64,000 bases of DNA from Symbiodinium sp. CCMP2592 (GCA_905221615.1 CAJNDT010001213.1:579001-643000), one strand, 5' to 3'; numbered from the stretch's first letter, positions 1 to 10,283 are shown. A program made the numbers and translations. The notes: generated from the letters alone by a model not told the origin.

Positions 1-632
1 ACCCTGAGTCCCAATTAAACTTGGGAAGTCGTGGGATCCTCAAGAAATGCTGCTCTTGTCTGTATTTGAGTGTGTGTCTTAGTCTTAGAAACTGAACCGA
101 AACTTTTCATCCGAAGCCAGAAACCGTAAACCCTACCTGCAAGGGTGGAAAACGAGATGATCAGATAAACAATTGCACATGCCAGACTCTTTGGGCTCTG
201 AACCAAGCACCTGTGCCCAAACACAAAAACTACCAAAAACAAATTAGACTCCACCCGAGGCAGGCACACAGATTCTGAAGGGCTTGCGCACCATCGTTGC
301 AAGCACAATCATGCACGCGAATATGTGTGGCATGTACCTCGCGACGGCTTGCGCTTGAGGACGTCGGCCCGGAAATAGGATCGGGAGGGGAAGTCGGTGC
401 GACGATAGGAGGAGGATTTAGTGCTTCAAGCTTTGGACGCGGGCTTTGCCACTGCATACCGGTTTCTCGTAATCAGTAGCTGAAATACAAAACAGCCATG
501 AGGCTTTTGGGATATAGGGGCTCTATCGGGTCTTGGGTTTCGGGTTTATAGGAAATTAAGGATTGTGAGTTCCCCTGTTTGGCGTGGGGAGGCGTGCCCG
601 CCGAGAGGCCGAGCCGTGGTTGAGATGCAGAG
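1..632. other. Mostly unique sequence, no confident gene
   Basis: No repeat family is recognised here. A minus-strand open frame at 230-457 is rich in Pro, Ser and Ala near its start and could be an exon ending at a GT near 338, but nothing else supports it. The stretch 500-560 has weak TTTAGGG-like text. Confidence 0.3.
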
Positions 633-741
633 CCCAGAGACTCCAATACCCCTTAATTAAGGAATATGGCTTAAATTATATAGAGCTTCATATGATGATT
701 TAAGCCATATTCCTTAGTTAAGGGGTATTGGGCTCTCTGGG
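633..741. repeat. Fold-back element, family A
   Basis: Inverted repeat. Left arm starts CCCAGAGACTCC, right arm ends GGGCTCTCTGGG; the AT-rich inner arms (TTAATTAAGGAATATGGCTT) pair with each other. About 109 bp, no coding capacity. Confidence 0.85.
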
Positions 742-918
742 AGGCTTCGCAAATGTCCCATTCTTTACATGCCCGGCGATCCATGAGGGAACGCTTCCTA
801 CGGAAATCGATTTAGGGTTTTGGGTCTCATGGCAGGGTCTCCTGAGGGTCGTGGTGGCCCTGTTCATCTGTCTGGTTCTTAGTAGGGAATGGGGGAATGG
901 ACCCTTATATGGAAGTCC

Positions 919-1049
919 TACTTGGAGGATCGGGGGACTTACTAAGTAGGGTTATAAGCAAGGTAAGTGATAATTATATCTACTTATAACCCTAGTTAAG
1001 GTACTTTACTGTTAACCATACTTACTAAGTCCCATGATCCTCTAAGTAC
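919..1049. repeat. Fold-back element, family C
   Basis: Left tip TACTTGGAGGATC, right tip GATCCTCTAAGTA, both arms containing CTTACTAAGT. TA lies at both outer ends, consistent with a TA target duplication. The text just before it (866-912) resembles half of family K. Confidence 0.85.
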
Positions 1050-1059
1050 ATATCCAGTG

Positions 1060-1191
1060 ATGTTGCAGTCTTTGTACCCTTCAACAACAAGACGTAACCG
1101 TCAATATCGCTTCAATGTCTGGGGCTGGTGCGCCGAGACGAACATCACCAGCTCGAACATGGGAAAGATCATGGACACCGTCTTGGCGTGA
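1060..1191 (+). CDS. Short candidate exon, unknown protein (strand uncertain)
   Basis: An open frame from ATG to TGA encodes 43 residues, including the stretch FNVWGWCAETNITSSNMGK. Its composition looks like real protein, with clear use of C or G in third positions. It lies directly after a family C element. The minus strand is also open and protein-like over part of the same bases, so strand is not settled. I do not recognise a family. It could be one exon of a split gene, since a GT occurs near its end, or a relic. Confidence 0.3.
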   Translation: MLQSLYPSTTRRNRQYRFNVWGWCAETNITSSNMGKIMDTVLA

Positions 1192-1823
1192 GATTTGATT
1201 AGTCGGTCGGATGTGAGACATGTCATCCGAAACTAGTGCTCTAGATGGTCAACAACATTCAACAACCAAACCAGACCCTACGCCCCTGCATCTGCGAATC
1301 CGGAATCAAAAAGGCTAGATACTAATATGGAAGCCGGACCAACTACCAACCAACCCTAAACCTAAACCCTATGGCCCCTCAAGCCATTAGGGGCCGTATG
1401 TGTTCTTCCATGACCCAGAAGCCCATGTTTCTCGGGGGCTTCCGGCTCAGAATTCTGCGGGCTGAGGGCTTTCCGGGGATGTTAGGACTCTTTGTATTTG
1501 TTTTTTAGTTTGGAGTCTCTATAGGATTTTTCGCTCCGATCCGTCCGGATGATGTAGGGACTATGATATCTAGGATGAGGTCGCCGGGTACGTTACACTA
1601 CAGCCATGACAAGGAACAGATAATTAGGAACAAAAACATGATAGAGTCCCTAAAGGAATCCGCAAAGGAGCCTCTAATAGGAGCCCTTAAGGGTGCCTTT
1701 ACGGGATCTATAGACTCGGATGGCAACCGGATGTACCATCGGACGACAACCACATCCGAGCCGTCGCCCGGTCCGCAGCTCCTGCAGCCTGGAATGCTGG
1801 CCGTGCTCGAGCGGGGGGCGGAA
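1192..1823. other. Intergenic or intronic DNA with an unresolved coding island
   Basis: 1192-1560 shows nothing beyond short CCCTAAA-like text. At 1563 an ATG opens a 94-codon plus-strand frame that ends inside the family A element; its middle is built from the common CCTTTAAGGGATCTATAG module, and only its last third looks protein-like. The minus strand is equally open there. Confidence 0.3.
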
Positions 1824-1930
1824 CCCAGAGAGCCCAATGCCCCTTAATTAAGGAATATGGCTTAATTCATGATATGAAGCTTTTGTAATTTAGGCCATAT
1901 TCCTGAATTAAGGGGTATTGGGCTCTCTGG
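1824..1930. repeat. Fold-back element, family A
   Basis: Starts CCCAGAGAGCCCAATGCCCC and ends ATTGGGCTCTCTGG; long paired AT-rich arms around a short loop. Confidence 0.85.
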
Positions 1931-2017
1931 AGAGGTTCCTCGGCAAATCTTGGATTTGCGAACCCCAGAGGCCTCGCAAGGTTCACAACCAGTTGCACAT
2001 GCCAAGAGGTCCTTTCA

Positions 2018-2141
2018 AAGGGGACAAGGAGGGACCCGTAATGGGGACCCCTACCCTATAATTGTATAATGGGTATATAATAGCTATATTAAGGGTATGT
2101 ACCTAGGGGTCCTTATTAATGGTCCCTCCTTTTACCCTTGG
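2018..2141. repeat. Fold-back element, family M
   Basis: Inverted repeat with arms AAGGAGGGACCC and GGTCCCTCCTTTT, and an inner GGTATATA/TATAC stretch. A second copy lies at 47602-47728. Confidence 0.8.
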
Positions 2142-2221
2142 AGTCAAGGCCGCCACGAAGCATGGCGGACATATGCGAAGCTGGTGGCCTCAGAGGCAGA
2201 AATGCCTGCTGCCTCCGATGT

Positions 2222-2407
2222 TTATCTGGAAAACTTTCGTCCCTCGGATGTCGCGAACTCCCAGAAGACCGGAACCGAATCCTTTGCGAATTCACAGAGA
2301 GTCTCCTGTGCAGTGCCGTGGTGTACCACTGCTCGGCGTCCTGTGGTTCGAACACCTGCACCTGGCTGGCACCACACGAGCAGAGTGCCCGCGGAAGGGC
2401 TTCCCAT
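2222..2407 (-). CDS. Candidate short gene or exon, unknown protein
   Basis: A 61-residue minus-strand frame runs from an ATG at 2407 to a TAA at 2222. Its second half reads ETLCEFAKDSVPVFWEFATS, with a mix of charged, aromatic and small residues that looks like real protein. The first half is Gly/Thr/Val rich. The ATG abuts a family A element just upstream, so any 5' part may have been displaced. Other frames on both strands are open here because the DNA is GC-rich, so this frame was chosen on composition only. No family is recognised. It may be a terminal exon of a split gene. Confidence 0.4.
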   Translation of the reverse strand: MGSPSAGTLLVWCQPGAGVRTTGRRAVVHHGTAQETLCEFAKDSVPVFWEFATSEGRKFSR

Positions 2408-2503
2408 AGAGCCCAAGACCCCTTAATTAAGGAATATGGCCCAAATTATACAGGGCTTCATATTATGATTTAAGCCATATTCCGGGGTATTGGGCTCTCT
2501 GGG
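2408..2503. repeat. Fold-back element, family A, shortened
   Basis: Left tip is shortened (starts near GAGCCCAAGACCCC); the right arm has lost the TTAATTAAG step but ends GGGCTCTCTGGG. Confidence 0.8.
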
Positions 2504-2587
2504 TAGCCACAGCGCGCCTTGCTGCCTTCGCTGTCTCAAACGAGCTGTGTAAATGCGCAAACGAAAGTGCCAGCTCCACGCCTACCT

Positions 2588-2689
2588 CCCAGAGACTCCA
2601 ATATCCCTTAATTAAGGAATATTCCTTAAATCATATCCTACTATAATTTAAGGTATATTCCTTAATTAAGGGACATTGGAGTCTCTGGG
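2588..2689. repeat. Fold-back element, family B (A-like)
   Basis: Starts CCCAGAGACTCCAATATCCC and ends ATTGGAGTCTCTGGG. Arms nearly identical; related to family A but with GACTCC in place of GAGCCC. Confidence 0.85.
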
Positions 2690-3508
2690 CTAGCAAGAAA
2701 CAGCGCTTGAAACGGCACCAAAATCTCCCTTGGCCCCGAAACAGCAAACCTTATAAAACCTTTAAAGAACCTGTGACAGGGTTCTAACTAAGCCCCTAAA
2801 CCCTCAGTATATATATATATATATATAACTATAATTACCTTAGTTACCTGATCCTCGACGTACTCTCGAATCCTCACTCCAGGGTCCCAAGAGCCGGCTT
2901 AGGCTTTCTTTCTCTGGCTTCGGGGCTTTCAAGGTTTCGAGCAGAACTTTGAATTCAAGGTGCTTTGTGGTTTAGGGCTTAGGGTTAAAATGGACATTGG
3001 GGTTGACGGTATGGGATCTGAGGTTTAGCCGGATTAGGGCTTTTGGGCTTTAGGGTTTAGGGAGGCATGATTAAGGGCTTGGTATTTGGAATATGACATT
3101 CCTTGTGTTCCCGTCTCTCCCCGTATTTTTTGACAAGGCGCCATGACTTTCAACACAACGCCTGCACCCAGGAGCGATTTGATTAAGGTTCAGCAGGCTG
3201 TTTGTTTTGGGTCTCCAGGAGGGCAGAGTCTCCTTCCTTCACTTAATACATCATGGCCTTAACTAGAAATATATGGCTTTGAGATAAAGTGTACTATAAT
3301 CATGATAAGGAACATCCACAGAAGTATTGGTAAGTATTTATTTAGGTCCCTATATTACCTAAGCCACCAAAAGGTAAGATAACAGCCCAACACCTGCAAA
3401 AGGCTACGATTCTGCGTGCTTTCGAGGTTTAAGGATTTAGGGCGTAATTAGACTTCAAGGGATTCCGAGGTCCCGCCTGAGCTTTGGGCTTCCAGGAGAG
3501 AACATAGT
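2690..3508. other. Gene-less stretch with a (TA)n run and TTTAGGG-like text
   Basis: A TA microsatellite occupies about 2807-2828. 2940-3080 is degenerate TTTAGGG. 3285-3357 resembles the right half of family D (GGAACATCC then TTAGGTCCCTATATT). No coding frame is convincing. Confidence 0.6.
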
Positions 3509-3600
3509 CCCAGAGAGCCCAATACCCCTAATTAAGGAATATGGCTTAAGTTATATTATGATTTACGCTGTATTTCTTAGTTAAGGGGTATTGGAGCCCC
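3509..3600. repeat. Fold-back element, family A
   Basis: Starts CCCAGAGAGCCCAATACCCC; the right arm ends at GGGGTATTGGAGCCCC and lacks the usual CTCTGGG tip. Confidence 0.75.
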
Positions 3601-3650
3601 CTAAACCCTAAACCCTATGGATCCCTTATAGATCCCTTAAAGGAACCCTA

Positions 3651-3686
3651 GGTATTTCTTAATTAAGGGGTATTGGGCTCTCTGGG
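3651..3686. repeat. Right half of a family A element
   Basis: TTAATTAAGGGGTATTGGGC followed by TCTCTGGG, with no left arm; the text before it is CCTAAACCC-like plus the CCTTTAAGG module. Confidence 0.7.
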
Positions 3687-3761
3687 GTTGCGAAGGCGAC
3701 GCTTAAAGGCGGGTCGGCCCTAAGGCTATAAACGGAGCTCCAGACAGGACATCATCTTAGC

Positions 3762-3854
3762 TCAGAGATCCCCAAACCCCTTAATTAAGGAACATACCTC
3801 AAATTATAGGCGGCTTAATATGATGTTCAATTAGGGGGTATTGGGTTCTTTGGG
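3762..3854. repeat. Diverged family A element
   Basis: TCAGAGATCCCCAAACCCC at the left and GGGGTATTGGGTTCTTTGGG at the right; the inner arms are eroded. Confidence 0.7.
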
Positions 3855-4330
3855 TTCCAGACAGGATATCATCTCAGTAATCCTTCGCGTAGACCCAAAT
3901 GAAAGAAGCCCCATGAGCCCCTCGCAGAACGGCCGGAAATCCACGGTTTAGGGTATAGGGTGTGGGGTTTGGGGTTTAGGGCTCTAGACTATCTTCACCA
4001 AGCTCAACTTGAATCTGTTTGATGGTGAAGAAATACGAACAACTTCACACAACTGAACCATTGTGAAAACCTATCAACAACCACTAAAAACCTTATCAAC
4101 GCCTTATACAACCATCATAACACCAAGCCCAAACCCACAAGCTCCAACACACCAATGCTTCTCATTTTCAGTCCCGATAAGAAAATCGGATAAGTACCAG
4201 AGCCCCAAAAAAGGTAGTACTCGCCATGCAGCCTAAACAAGAACCCCATACCTCACAGGAACCAGATTCGGGGTTAAGGGCTTTCTAATGAGAAGTTATG
4301 ACTTGTCGTCCGTGTGAATATCCGCCATTG

Positions 4331-4443
4331 CTACTTGGAGGATCAGGGGACTTAGTAAGTATGGAACTATAGCTATACGTACTTATAACCTCAATTAAGG
4401 TACTTGTAACCCTACTTACTAAGGCCCCATGATCCTTCAAGTA
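4331..4443. repeat. Fold-back element, family C
   Basis: CTACTTGGAGGATCAGGGG at the left, CCCATGATCCTTCAAGTAG at the right, TA at both ends. Confidence 0.85.
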
Positions 4444-4527
4444 GACCCTGAACACTAAACCTTTATGGTACCCCTATAGATCCCTGACAGGGACCCTTGA
4501 CCGTTAGCCTGAACCCCCCCCTTGGTA

Positions 4528-4600
4528 CTAGAATATACTATACCATAACTATAATAAGGAACGCCCCAAAAAGAGTAGGTAATTATTAAGGCCCCTATCG
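4528..4600. repeat. Right part of a family D element
   Basis: Matches the inner and right arm of family D (ATAAGGAACGCCCCAAAA, then AATTATTAAGGCCCCTAT). Confidence 0.6.
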
Positions 4601-4647
4601 CAGTAAGATCCTTATCTCTTTGAAGGGACCCTTTAAGTTACCAGGTT

Positions 4648-4766
4648 CCTTAAAGCCTACTTGTCGGGTATCATCGGGAACTAAAGGTTAACCTTTTTGG
4701 TTGTATAGGGATTATATAGGGACTATACTACCCAAACAAAGCTTAAAGGTTCCCTGCTCTACTACT
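4648..4766. repeat. Family H element
   Basis: Starts CCTACTTGTCGGGTATC and ends in a CTACTACTA-like tip; the inner arms AAAGGTTAACC and TTAAAGGTTCCC are related. It abuts a family E element at its right end. Confidence 0.75.
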
Positions 4767-4870
4767 ACGGTTGATGATATAAATCCTGCATTACCCATAA
4801 TAAGGAGTATACCATAACTCCCATAGTTTAGGGTCCTTAAGGTAATGCAGGATTTATATTATCAACCGTA
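4766..4870. repeat. Fold-back element, family E
   Basis: Terminal arms CGGTTGATGATATAAATCC and its complement, inner GCATTACC/GGTAATGC. Flanked by TA at both ends. Confidence 0.85.
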
Positions 4871-5531
4871 GGAAGGGGTACCTAATAAGCTTTGGGATCC
4901 CAAACTTATAGGATCCTTAAGGGAGGGTGGTTCAAGGGGGGAGGGTATAAGGAATCCTTAGGGGACTGTAAGGGAACCTTAGGGAGTACTAGGGAGAAGT
5001 AGGGACCACTAGGCTATATACCCCCCTTGGACCCCCCTTAAGGATAGTACAAAAAACCCCAGGCCTCCGCGCTGGAGGCTGCTCTGGGATTTGGGGGAAT
5101 GTTCGATGCTCGAGCCTGCAAAATTATGCCTGCGATGGCGCATAGCCCTTCGTTTCGGGTTTAGGGCCTTTAGAGGTTTAGAGGGTTCAGGGTTTTGGGG
5201 TTTAGGGGTTTAGGGGTTTTATCGGTTTCGGAAAGGGCTTTGAGGATTTAATGTTCGGGGTAATGCGCCTTTGGAAGTCCCTCCTCTAATCCCTAGCCCT
5301 AGACTCAAGACATCGCAAGGACAGACAGCCTCACAGTTTCCTGAAAAGCTTTTGTGCCCTTTAGCCGGAAAGACCTCAGATCCGAAACCCATCCAAGTTA
5401 AACGTTTAGGGTTTAGGGGTTTAGGGGTTTAGGGTTTAGGGTTTTAGGGTTTAGGGGTTTAGGGTTTCAGGGTTTAGGGGTTTTGGGGTTTAGCTTTAAG
5501 GCAACAGCTTGAGGTTCAATCTTTGGGGCTT
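4871..5531. other. Gene-less stretch; TTTAGGG-like array at 5401-5490
   Basis: 4871-5040 is made of short palindromic CCTTAAGG-type modules. 5150-5230 and 5401-5490 are runs of TTTAGGG, GTTTAGGG and TTTAGGGG. No coding frame stands out. Confidence 0.6.
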
Positions 5532-5624
5532 GGGGTCAGCTCCAACAAAGGCTGGAAAGCACTTGTCTTGTAGAAGCACTAGAGTGCGCCACACAGATTT
5601 TAGACGGCACATGCCTGAGGCGAC
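5532..5624 (-). CDS. Candidate exon, unknown protein
   Basis: After an AG with G as the first exon base, a minus-strand frame of about 31 codons reads VASGMCRLKSVWRTLVLL and continues with a Phe/Val-rich end. The 3' boundary is not obvious: there is no GT at the expected place, so the end given is only where TTTAGGG-like text resumes. I recognise no family. Evidence is composition plus an acceptor-like site. Confidence 0.25.
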
Positions 5625-5831
5625 CTGAAGCCTCAAATCGAGCCTTAACTTGTACTAGGTTCCTAAGTAGGCCCTGAATAACAAGGGTACCTTTTTCCTA
5701 CTATTCTGTTTTAGTAGTGGAACCCAGAAAGAGAAGAGGGCAAAAAAGTACTACCCTCAACCCCCATAGATCCCCTATAGAACCCTTTAAGGGGCCCTTC
5801 AAGGAACCCGTTAAGGGTACTACCCAGGCAC

Positions 5832-5959
5832 CTACTTAGAGGATCATGGGACTTAGTAAGTAGGGTTATAGGTGCCTCGAGTAAAAGGGTTATAAGTAGA
5901 TATAACTATAGTTACCTTACTCATAACCCGACTTACTATGTCCCATGATCCTGCAAGTA
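5832..5959. repeat. Fold-back element, family C
   Basis: CTACTTAGAGGATCATGGG at the left and CCCATGATCCTGCAAGTA at the right; TA at both ends. Confidence 0.85.
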
Positions 5960-6030
5960 AACCCTACACCCTAAACTCCGCTGATCTCTTTTAAGGAAGC
6001 CTATAGATCCCTTTAAGGAGCCCTTTGAGG

Positions 6031-6152
6031 GAGGACCCTACTTGCTAAGTCCCATGATCCTCTAAGTAGACCCTAAACCCCTATAGATCCCTTCAAGGAA
6101 CCCTATAGATCCCTTAAAGGGACCCTTACTAAGTCCCATGATCCTCTAAGTA
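6031..6152. repeat. Two right-half copies of family C
   Basis: CTAAGTCCCATGATCCTCTA occurs at about 6044 and again at about 6119, each followed by AGTAG, with the CCTTTAAGG module between them. Confidence 0.7.
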
Positions 6153-6250
6153 GTCCAGAAGTTTGAAGCTCCAGCCGCCTTCGGGGGTGTCGGGGCGTTT
6201 GGACACTTTCGGGGTAGAACCCTCTGAGGCACTGAATGTCCCAAAGCTGC

Positions 6251-6356
6251 ATATATAGGGGCCTTACACCCTACCTGTACTATTTTTTGGGGGGGTTCTT
6301 ATGATATGTATAATCTACTGGGCCCCAAACCCTATTCAATCATTAAGGCCCCTATA
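6251..6356. repeat. Fold-back element, family D
   Basis: Starts TATATAGGGGCCTTA and ends TTAAGGCCCCTATAG; inner GGGGGGGTTC and GGGCCCC blocks are in swapped order relative to other copies, so this one reads as the reverse strand. Confidence 0.8.
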
Positions 6357-6378
6357 GTAGGCACACAGACCCGTAAAC

Positions 6379-6463
6379 CCTGCATCGCTTTTGTTGACAT
6401 CGCCCGGCAAACCTGGCCGGGACTTCGTCTGTAAACAGGCTTTGTGTCTGGAAGCCCGTAAGC
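6379..6463 (-). CDS. Candidate internal exon, unknown protein
   Basis: The minus-strand segment begins after AAG with G as first base and reads AYGLPDTKPVYRRSPGQVC, continuing to a Met/Lys-rich end before GGTTTACGG, a donor of the TTTAGGG-like type seen at better exons in this window. Length 85 nt. A second frame is also open. No family recognised. Its value is mainly that both boundaries fit the local splice pattern. Confidence 0.3.
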
Positions 6464-6480
6464 CTTCAAACCAAGCCACA

Positions 6481-6587
6481 CAGAAAGCCCAATACCCCTT
6501 TACTAGGGAATATGGCTTAAATTATATAAATCTTCAAATTATGATTTGAGCTATATTCCTTAATTAAGGGGTACAGGGCTCTCTGGG
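6481..6587. repeat. Fold-back element, family A
   Basis: Starts AGAAAGCCCAATACCCC and ends GGGCTCTCTGGG. Confidence 0.8.
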
Positions 6588-6588
6588 C

Positions 6589-6717
6589 ATGCAGCAGCGG
6601 TGCGGCGCCACGGAAAATCGTTCAGAGTCGGAACCTCGCTCCTGGCCAGGGAAGGTTCAAGACTTCATGCCTGTTGAGCATTGCGGGATTGGTCTTGAGA
6701 GCCTGATACCTACTTAG
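6589..6717 (+). CDS. Short ORF between two fold-back elements, unknown
   Basis: An ATG directly after a family A element opens a 42-codon plus-strand frame that includes CGATENRSESEPRSWPGK and ends at a TAG formed by the tip of the following family C element. The middle is protein-like. Because both ends are made by mobile elements, it may be a slice of an older, longer coding sequence. No family recognised. Confidence 0.3.
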   Translation: MQQRCGATENRSESEPRSWPGKVQDFMPVEHCGIGLESLIPT

Positions 6718-6834
6718 AGGATCATGGCACTTAGTACGTAGGGTTATAAGTACCTTAATTAAGGTTACAATTAGATACAACTATAGTTACCTTACTTATA
6801 ACTCTACTTGCTAAGTCCCCTGATCCTCTAAGCA
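6710..6834. repeat. Fold-back element, family C
   Basis: CTACTTAGAGGATCATGGC at the left, CCCCTGATCCTCTAAGCA at the right. Confidence 0.8.
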
Positions 6835-6952
6835 AACCTAGTGCGTTCTAGCGGTTGAGGGCTCGCAGTCTTGAGTCTTTTGCAGTGCTGCCGGAGTTCC
6901 GGATTTCATTGCGGCTACAGTAGCTCAAGGGTTCTAGATTCAGGTCTACTGC

Positions 6953-7078
6953 TTTACGTGGAGGTTCAGGGGACTTCGTAAGTAGGGCTAGAAATAAGGT
7001 AACTATACTTCTGACTACTTATACCCCAATTAGGGTACTTCTTACCGTACTTACCAAGTCCCATGACCCTCCAAGTAG
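6953..7078. repeat. Fold-back element, family C
   Basis: Left tip TTTACGTGGAGGTTCAGGGG is mutated; right arm CCCATGACCCTCCAAGTA is intact. Confidence 0.75.
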
Positions 7079-7699
7079 GGTGCTACCGTAAGACGGCTGT
7101 TTCGGGTTGAGGGTTTAGGGTCTAGAGTCAGCTCGATGGAGGTATGCGGTGTTGACACTGAACCACACATATTCAACAGCTTTGGCAAGCCCGAATGACG
7201 CCGCGAGGCAACTACACCGATATGTTGAACCTGGGCTGTTCTGAGGGGGCCCTCGAACATTGTACTGCAACGTTTTCCACTTTTAATAAATAACATGCAA
7301 CAACAAAACTTCCAAACCGTTTTCAAGACCACATGAGCTCTCCAACATTAACCCGCAAACCTGACACGGAGACTATAGGTAGGAAGTATGCTCAAGTAGA
7401 GTTGTGTGCAGGAGATCGACTCTCATGGTTAACGGTGGCCTGTAAGGCACTAAGGTAATTAAAGGGTTCAGCACCCATAAGTCCCACGAAGCAGGAATTC
7501 CCACGGAGCAAGTGCTAGGCTAACGTGCATACTCGTGTATTGGCACCTTAATCCCAATGCAAACATTGGCGCGCAAACCCAAAGCCCAAAGCAAGCTCTG
7601 TTCGCAGAATTTATGACCCAGAACTGTCCACCCTAACACTTACCAAGGCCCACGACTCTTCAAGTACATGCTGAATCTAACACATAAAACCCAAGCCTC
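7079..7699. other. Mostly unique DNA, no confident gene
   Basis: Frames are open on both strands, but none shows a start, splice pattern or motif that I would defend. Confidence 0.3.
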
Positions 7700-7849
7700 A
7701 TGACTCAAGACCCCTTCTTTGAAATACAGAGCACCATCCTGGCCTTTATCTCCACGTCTTTGGCGGAGATGCCCGAGATGGTGCGAGTCTGGGCAATGCC
7801 TGGCGGCTTGGGCGTCAGCAGGCTGCAATGGAGCTCAAAAAGCACCTGA
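7700..7849 (+). CDS. Short ORF, unknown protein
   Basis: ATG to TGA, 49 residues, including PFFEIQSTILAFISTSLAEM and MVRVWAMPGGLGVSRLQW. The composition (hydrophobic helix-like start, Trp and Met content) looks like genuine protein and differs from the repeat translations around it. The ATG is preceded by CCCTAAAC-like text. It may be one exon of a split gene. No family recognised. Confidence 0.35.
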   Translation: MTQDPFFEIQSTILAFISTSLAEMPEMVRVWAMPGGLGVSRLQWSSKST

Positions 7850-8039
7850 ACTGATTCGTGAAAACAAGGCAAAGTTTGTACAAGTAGGTTTCAGCAGCTA
7901 ATTTTCAATTCTGCTTTCATGGGCCTCAACTTAAGGCTCTAGATCCACAGCTGCCTTAGATAGTGTACTTAAGGTGTCTGATGGCGCAGGCCACCTGGTG
8001 TTGCAGACTTCCAGCACCTCATGGCCCAAAGTGGAAACC

Positions 8040-8142
8040 CGAAACCCTCTTTCCCTTAACCCTCCCTAAACTCCTAATTAAACCCCTAAACCCAAACCCT
8101 AAACCCCTAAACCCCTAACCCTAAACCCCTGACCCTAACCCC
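8040..8142. repeat. CCCTAAA-like array
   Basis: Degenerate tandem CCCTAAA/CCCCTAAA units. Confidence 0.85.
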
Positions 8143-8240
8143 CAAAGCATATCTCCATAGAATCCTGAAGCTCGTCGTCCGAAACCAAAAGAACCCAGAC
8201 TCCGACTGCCCGGAAGCGCCCGGACCGGAGCAATGCTATG

Positions 8241-8346
8241 ATATAGGGGCCTTGATAATTGGAATAGGGTTTGGGGGCCCGCTATACTGTATTTACAATA
8301 AGGAACCCCCCAAAAAAGTACAGGTAATTATCAAGGCCCCCCATAT
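8241..8346. repeat. Fold-back element, family D
   Basis: ATATAGGGGCCTTGATAATT at the left, AATTATCAAGGCCCCCC at the right, with GGGGGCCC and GGAACCCCCC inside. Confidence 0.85.
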
Positions 8347-8369
8347 TAGCGGTTTTCGGGTTTCGGGTT

Positions 8370-8915
8370 TGGGGTCCCGCCACTCTTGCCTATCCAAGTT
8401 ATGGTATCCAAGCTGTGGTGGACTGGCTTGACTGCACCGAAGTAGGCAAGCCGCTTCAAGCCGTCCTACACTTAACGTGTACGGCACACCCTGTAGACAT
8501 GAATTGACTATTCCGACACCGGTTTGATTACTGATGTGGGCGGAAGCTCAGATAATCAGATAACGCTCCTAGCGCGACACCACCTCAAACTTAACGCATC
8601 GACACTTATAAGATCCTGTATTAGACATATTTTGAAGAAGCCTGCAAAGAATCCCCCACAAAAGAACCCTACAAATCCAGATATGGATACTCCTCAAAAG
8701 CGCTTCGTGAACCCTCAAAATACGGGGCACAGAGCCCGATACACAAGCCAAAGACGGACTCTGAACCACTTCTGTTGCTGAAGAAACCAAACCCTCAACC
8801 CTAAACCCTCAGCTCTTCTATCAATTCCGAGCCTCGCCGACATCTGCCCAGATCACTGCGGACGCCAGACTGCCGCTGGAGCCTGAATACAGGTTGGACT
8901 GCTTCTTGGGGGTGG
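8370..8915. other. Possible coding region, not resolved
   Basis: A plus-strand frame ending near 8510 contains YPSYGIQAVVDWLDCTEVGK, and another at 8524-8781 (85 codons, no ATG at its start) is Lys/Asn/Pro rich. Both look more protein-like than the repeat translations, but the boundaries are unclear and the minus strand is also open. Confidence 0.25.
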
Positions 8916-9010
8916 TTACTTGAACGATCAGGGGACTGAGAAAGTAGGCTTGCAAGTAAGGTAGCTATAGTTATAACCCTACTTTCTAAGTCCAATGACC
9001 CTCCAAGTAG
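8916..9010. repeat. Family C element, shortened
   Basis: TTACTTGAACGATCAGGGG at the left, CCAATGACCCTCCAAGTAG at the right; the middle is shorter than usual. Confidence 0.75.
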
Positions 9011-9910
9011 GGTAGTGGTCAGTGGTTTAGGGTTTGAGGCTAGGGTTTGGGGGATAGGGTTCAGGGTTAGAGGTTAGGGTTTATGGGGCAAAGGGTCGGG
9101 GTTGAGGGCTAGATGTTACTTAGGGTCTAGCGCCAGGGTTTAAGGTTTGGAGCTTGGGGTGTATTATCAATCGAAGGTTGAGGGTCGAGGGCTTAGGGGG
9201 TCGAGGGCTTTGAAAAGCCTCTTTAGACTATAGTTAACGGTCAGGTTTCAGGGCTTAGGGCTCTTTAAAGGGCTTTGTATAAGTTCCTTGAAAAACAAGC
9301 CTTCCTAGGGTACATATGACATTTACCCCTGCGATTAGCTGACTTTTCAAAGTGTCTTGATCTCTTAAGCAACCCGTGCGAGACTCCTAACTCCAAATCT
9401 CTTGATCCAGAGCCCAGGATTCTCCATGAAATCAAAACCTTGATCAACAGGGTACCAAAACCAGGCCCAACTTCCCAAGCCCTACCCCCTTGACCTCAAA
9501 CCTTAAACGCTAGATAAGACAAAGGAAGTCACAATTCCCTGGTCTAGTCTTCTTCCCCCCTCAAAGTAGAAACTCCGTGCCGCAAGAACCAGAGAGCGCT
9601 TAGAGGTTAGAGGCAAATGATGCGTTGCATGATCCATCCGGGGGCCTAACAACTAGAAAATGACGAATTTTTCTATGAGCACTAAAATTAAGCAGTTGGG
9701 TTTAGGGTTTAGGGGTGTGAATACCTTGATTACGGGGATATAACTAGATATGATTACAGCTACCATCTTACCACCTCCCTGGTTCCCTAAGTGAAGGAAC
9801 GTTTGTAAACCAATCAATGGACACCCTAAGAATCATTTCAGAATTCTCCAGGGCAGCGAGAGCTACTTGCTGGGCAACAGAAGCCCCTAAACCCTAAACC
9901 CTCTCTGGCG
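9011..9910. other. Gene-less stretch, TTTAGGG-like in its first third
   Basis: 9011-9260 is degenerate TTTAGGG with many TTGAGGG variants. 9265-9680 is mostly unique with no supported frame. 9731-9795 may be a worn family C copy. Confidence 0.5.
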
Positions 9911-10117
9911 TCAGGCTACGGCTGCGTTGGCTCGACGACGTCGTTCTTTGTAAGTTTCGAGAGCCCTGATGTTCGTCAAGTTGAGGAAGGCCCGTGTATC
10001 GATTAGTCCTGCTATGTCGAATCGCTTGAGCGTGGCGTCCATCATTTTGACGAAGTCGTTCGCTGCTCTTGCTGTATCGATGTTGATCGAGGGGTTCAAC
10101 AGAGCGTCAGCGCCCAA
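9911..10117 (-). CDS. Candidate last exon of a minus-strand gene, unknown protein
   Basis: After CTTCAG, a phase-0 frame of 68 codons runs to TGA. It contains NPSINIDTARAANDFVKMMD and ends with a basic tail (YKERRRRANAAVA). Codon use is rich in C and G in third positions, unlike the surrounding CCCTAAA text, which begins immediately upstream of the acceptor. It joins in phase to the exon at 10729-10798 if that exon uses a GC donor. The protein family is not recognised. The predicted helices and basic end are only suggestive. Confidence 0.5.
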   Translation of the reverse strand: MGADALLNPSINIDTARAANDFVKMMDATLKRFDIAGLIDTRAFLNLTNIRALETYKERRRRANAAVA

Positions 10118-10283
10118 CTGAAGCGGTTTAGGGTTTCCGGCTATATGCATAGGGCATGAAACCCCCAAGCCCCGAAACGAACAAAGTCCGAAGCCACTCT
10201 TTGACAGCCGACGTGACGAAAAATTCACGTTGCATTCCTGGACTCCCGGTACAGAGAGGTACGGGACTTCATAAAGCACGGCA

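Noticed and set aside
2138-2473. 111-codon plus-strand Cys-rich ORF
   Set aside because: It runs into a family A element, and the minus-strand frame over the same bases looks more like protein.
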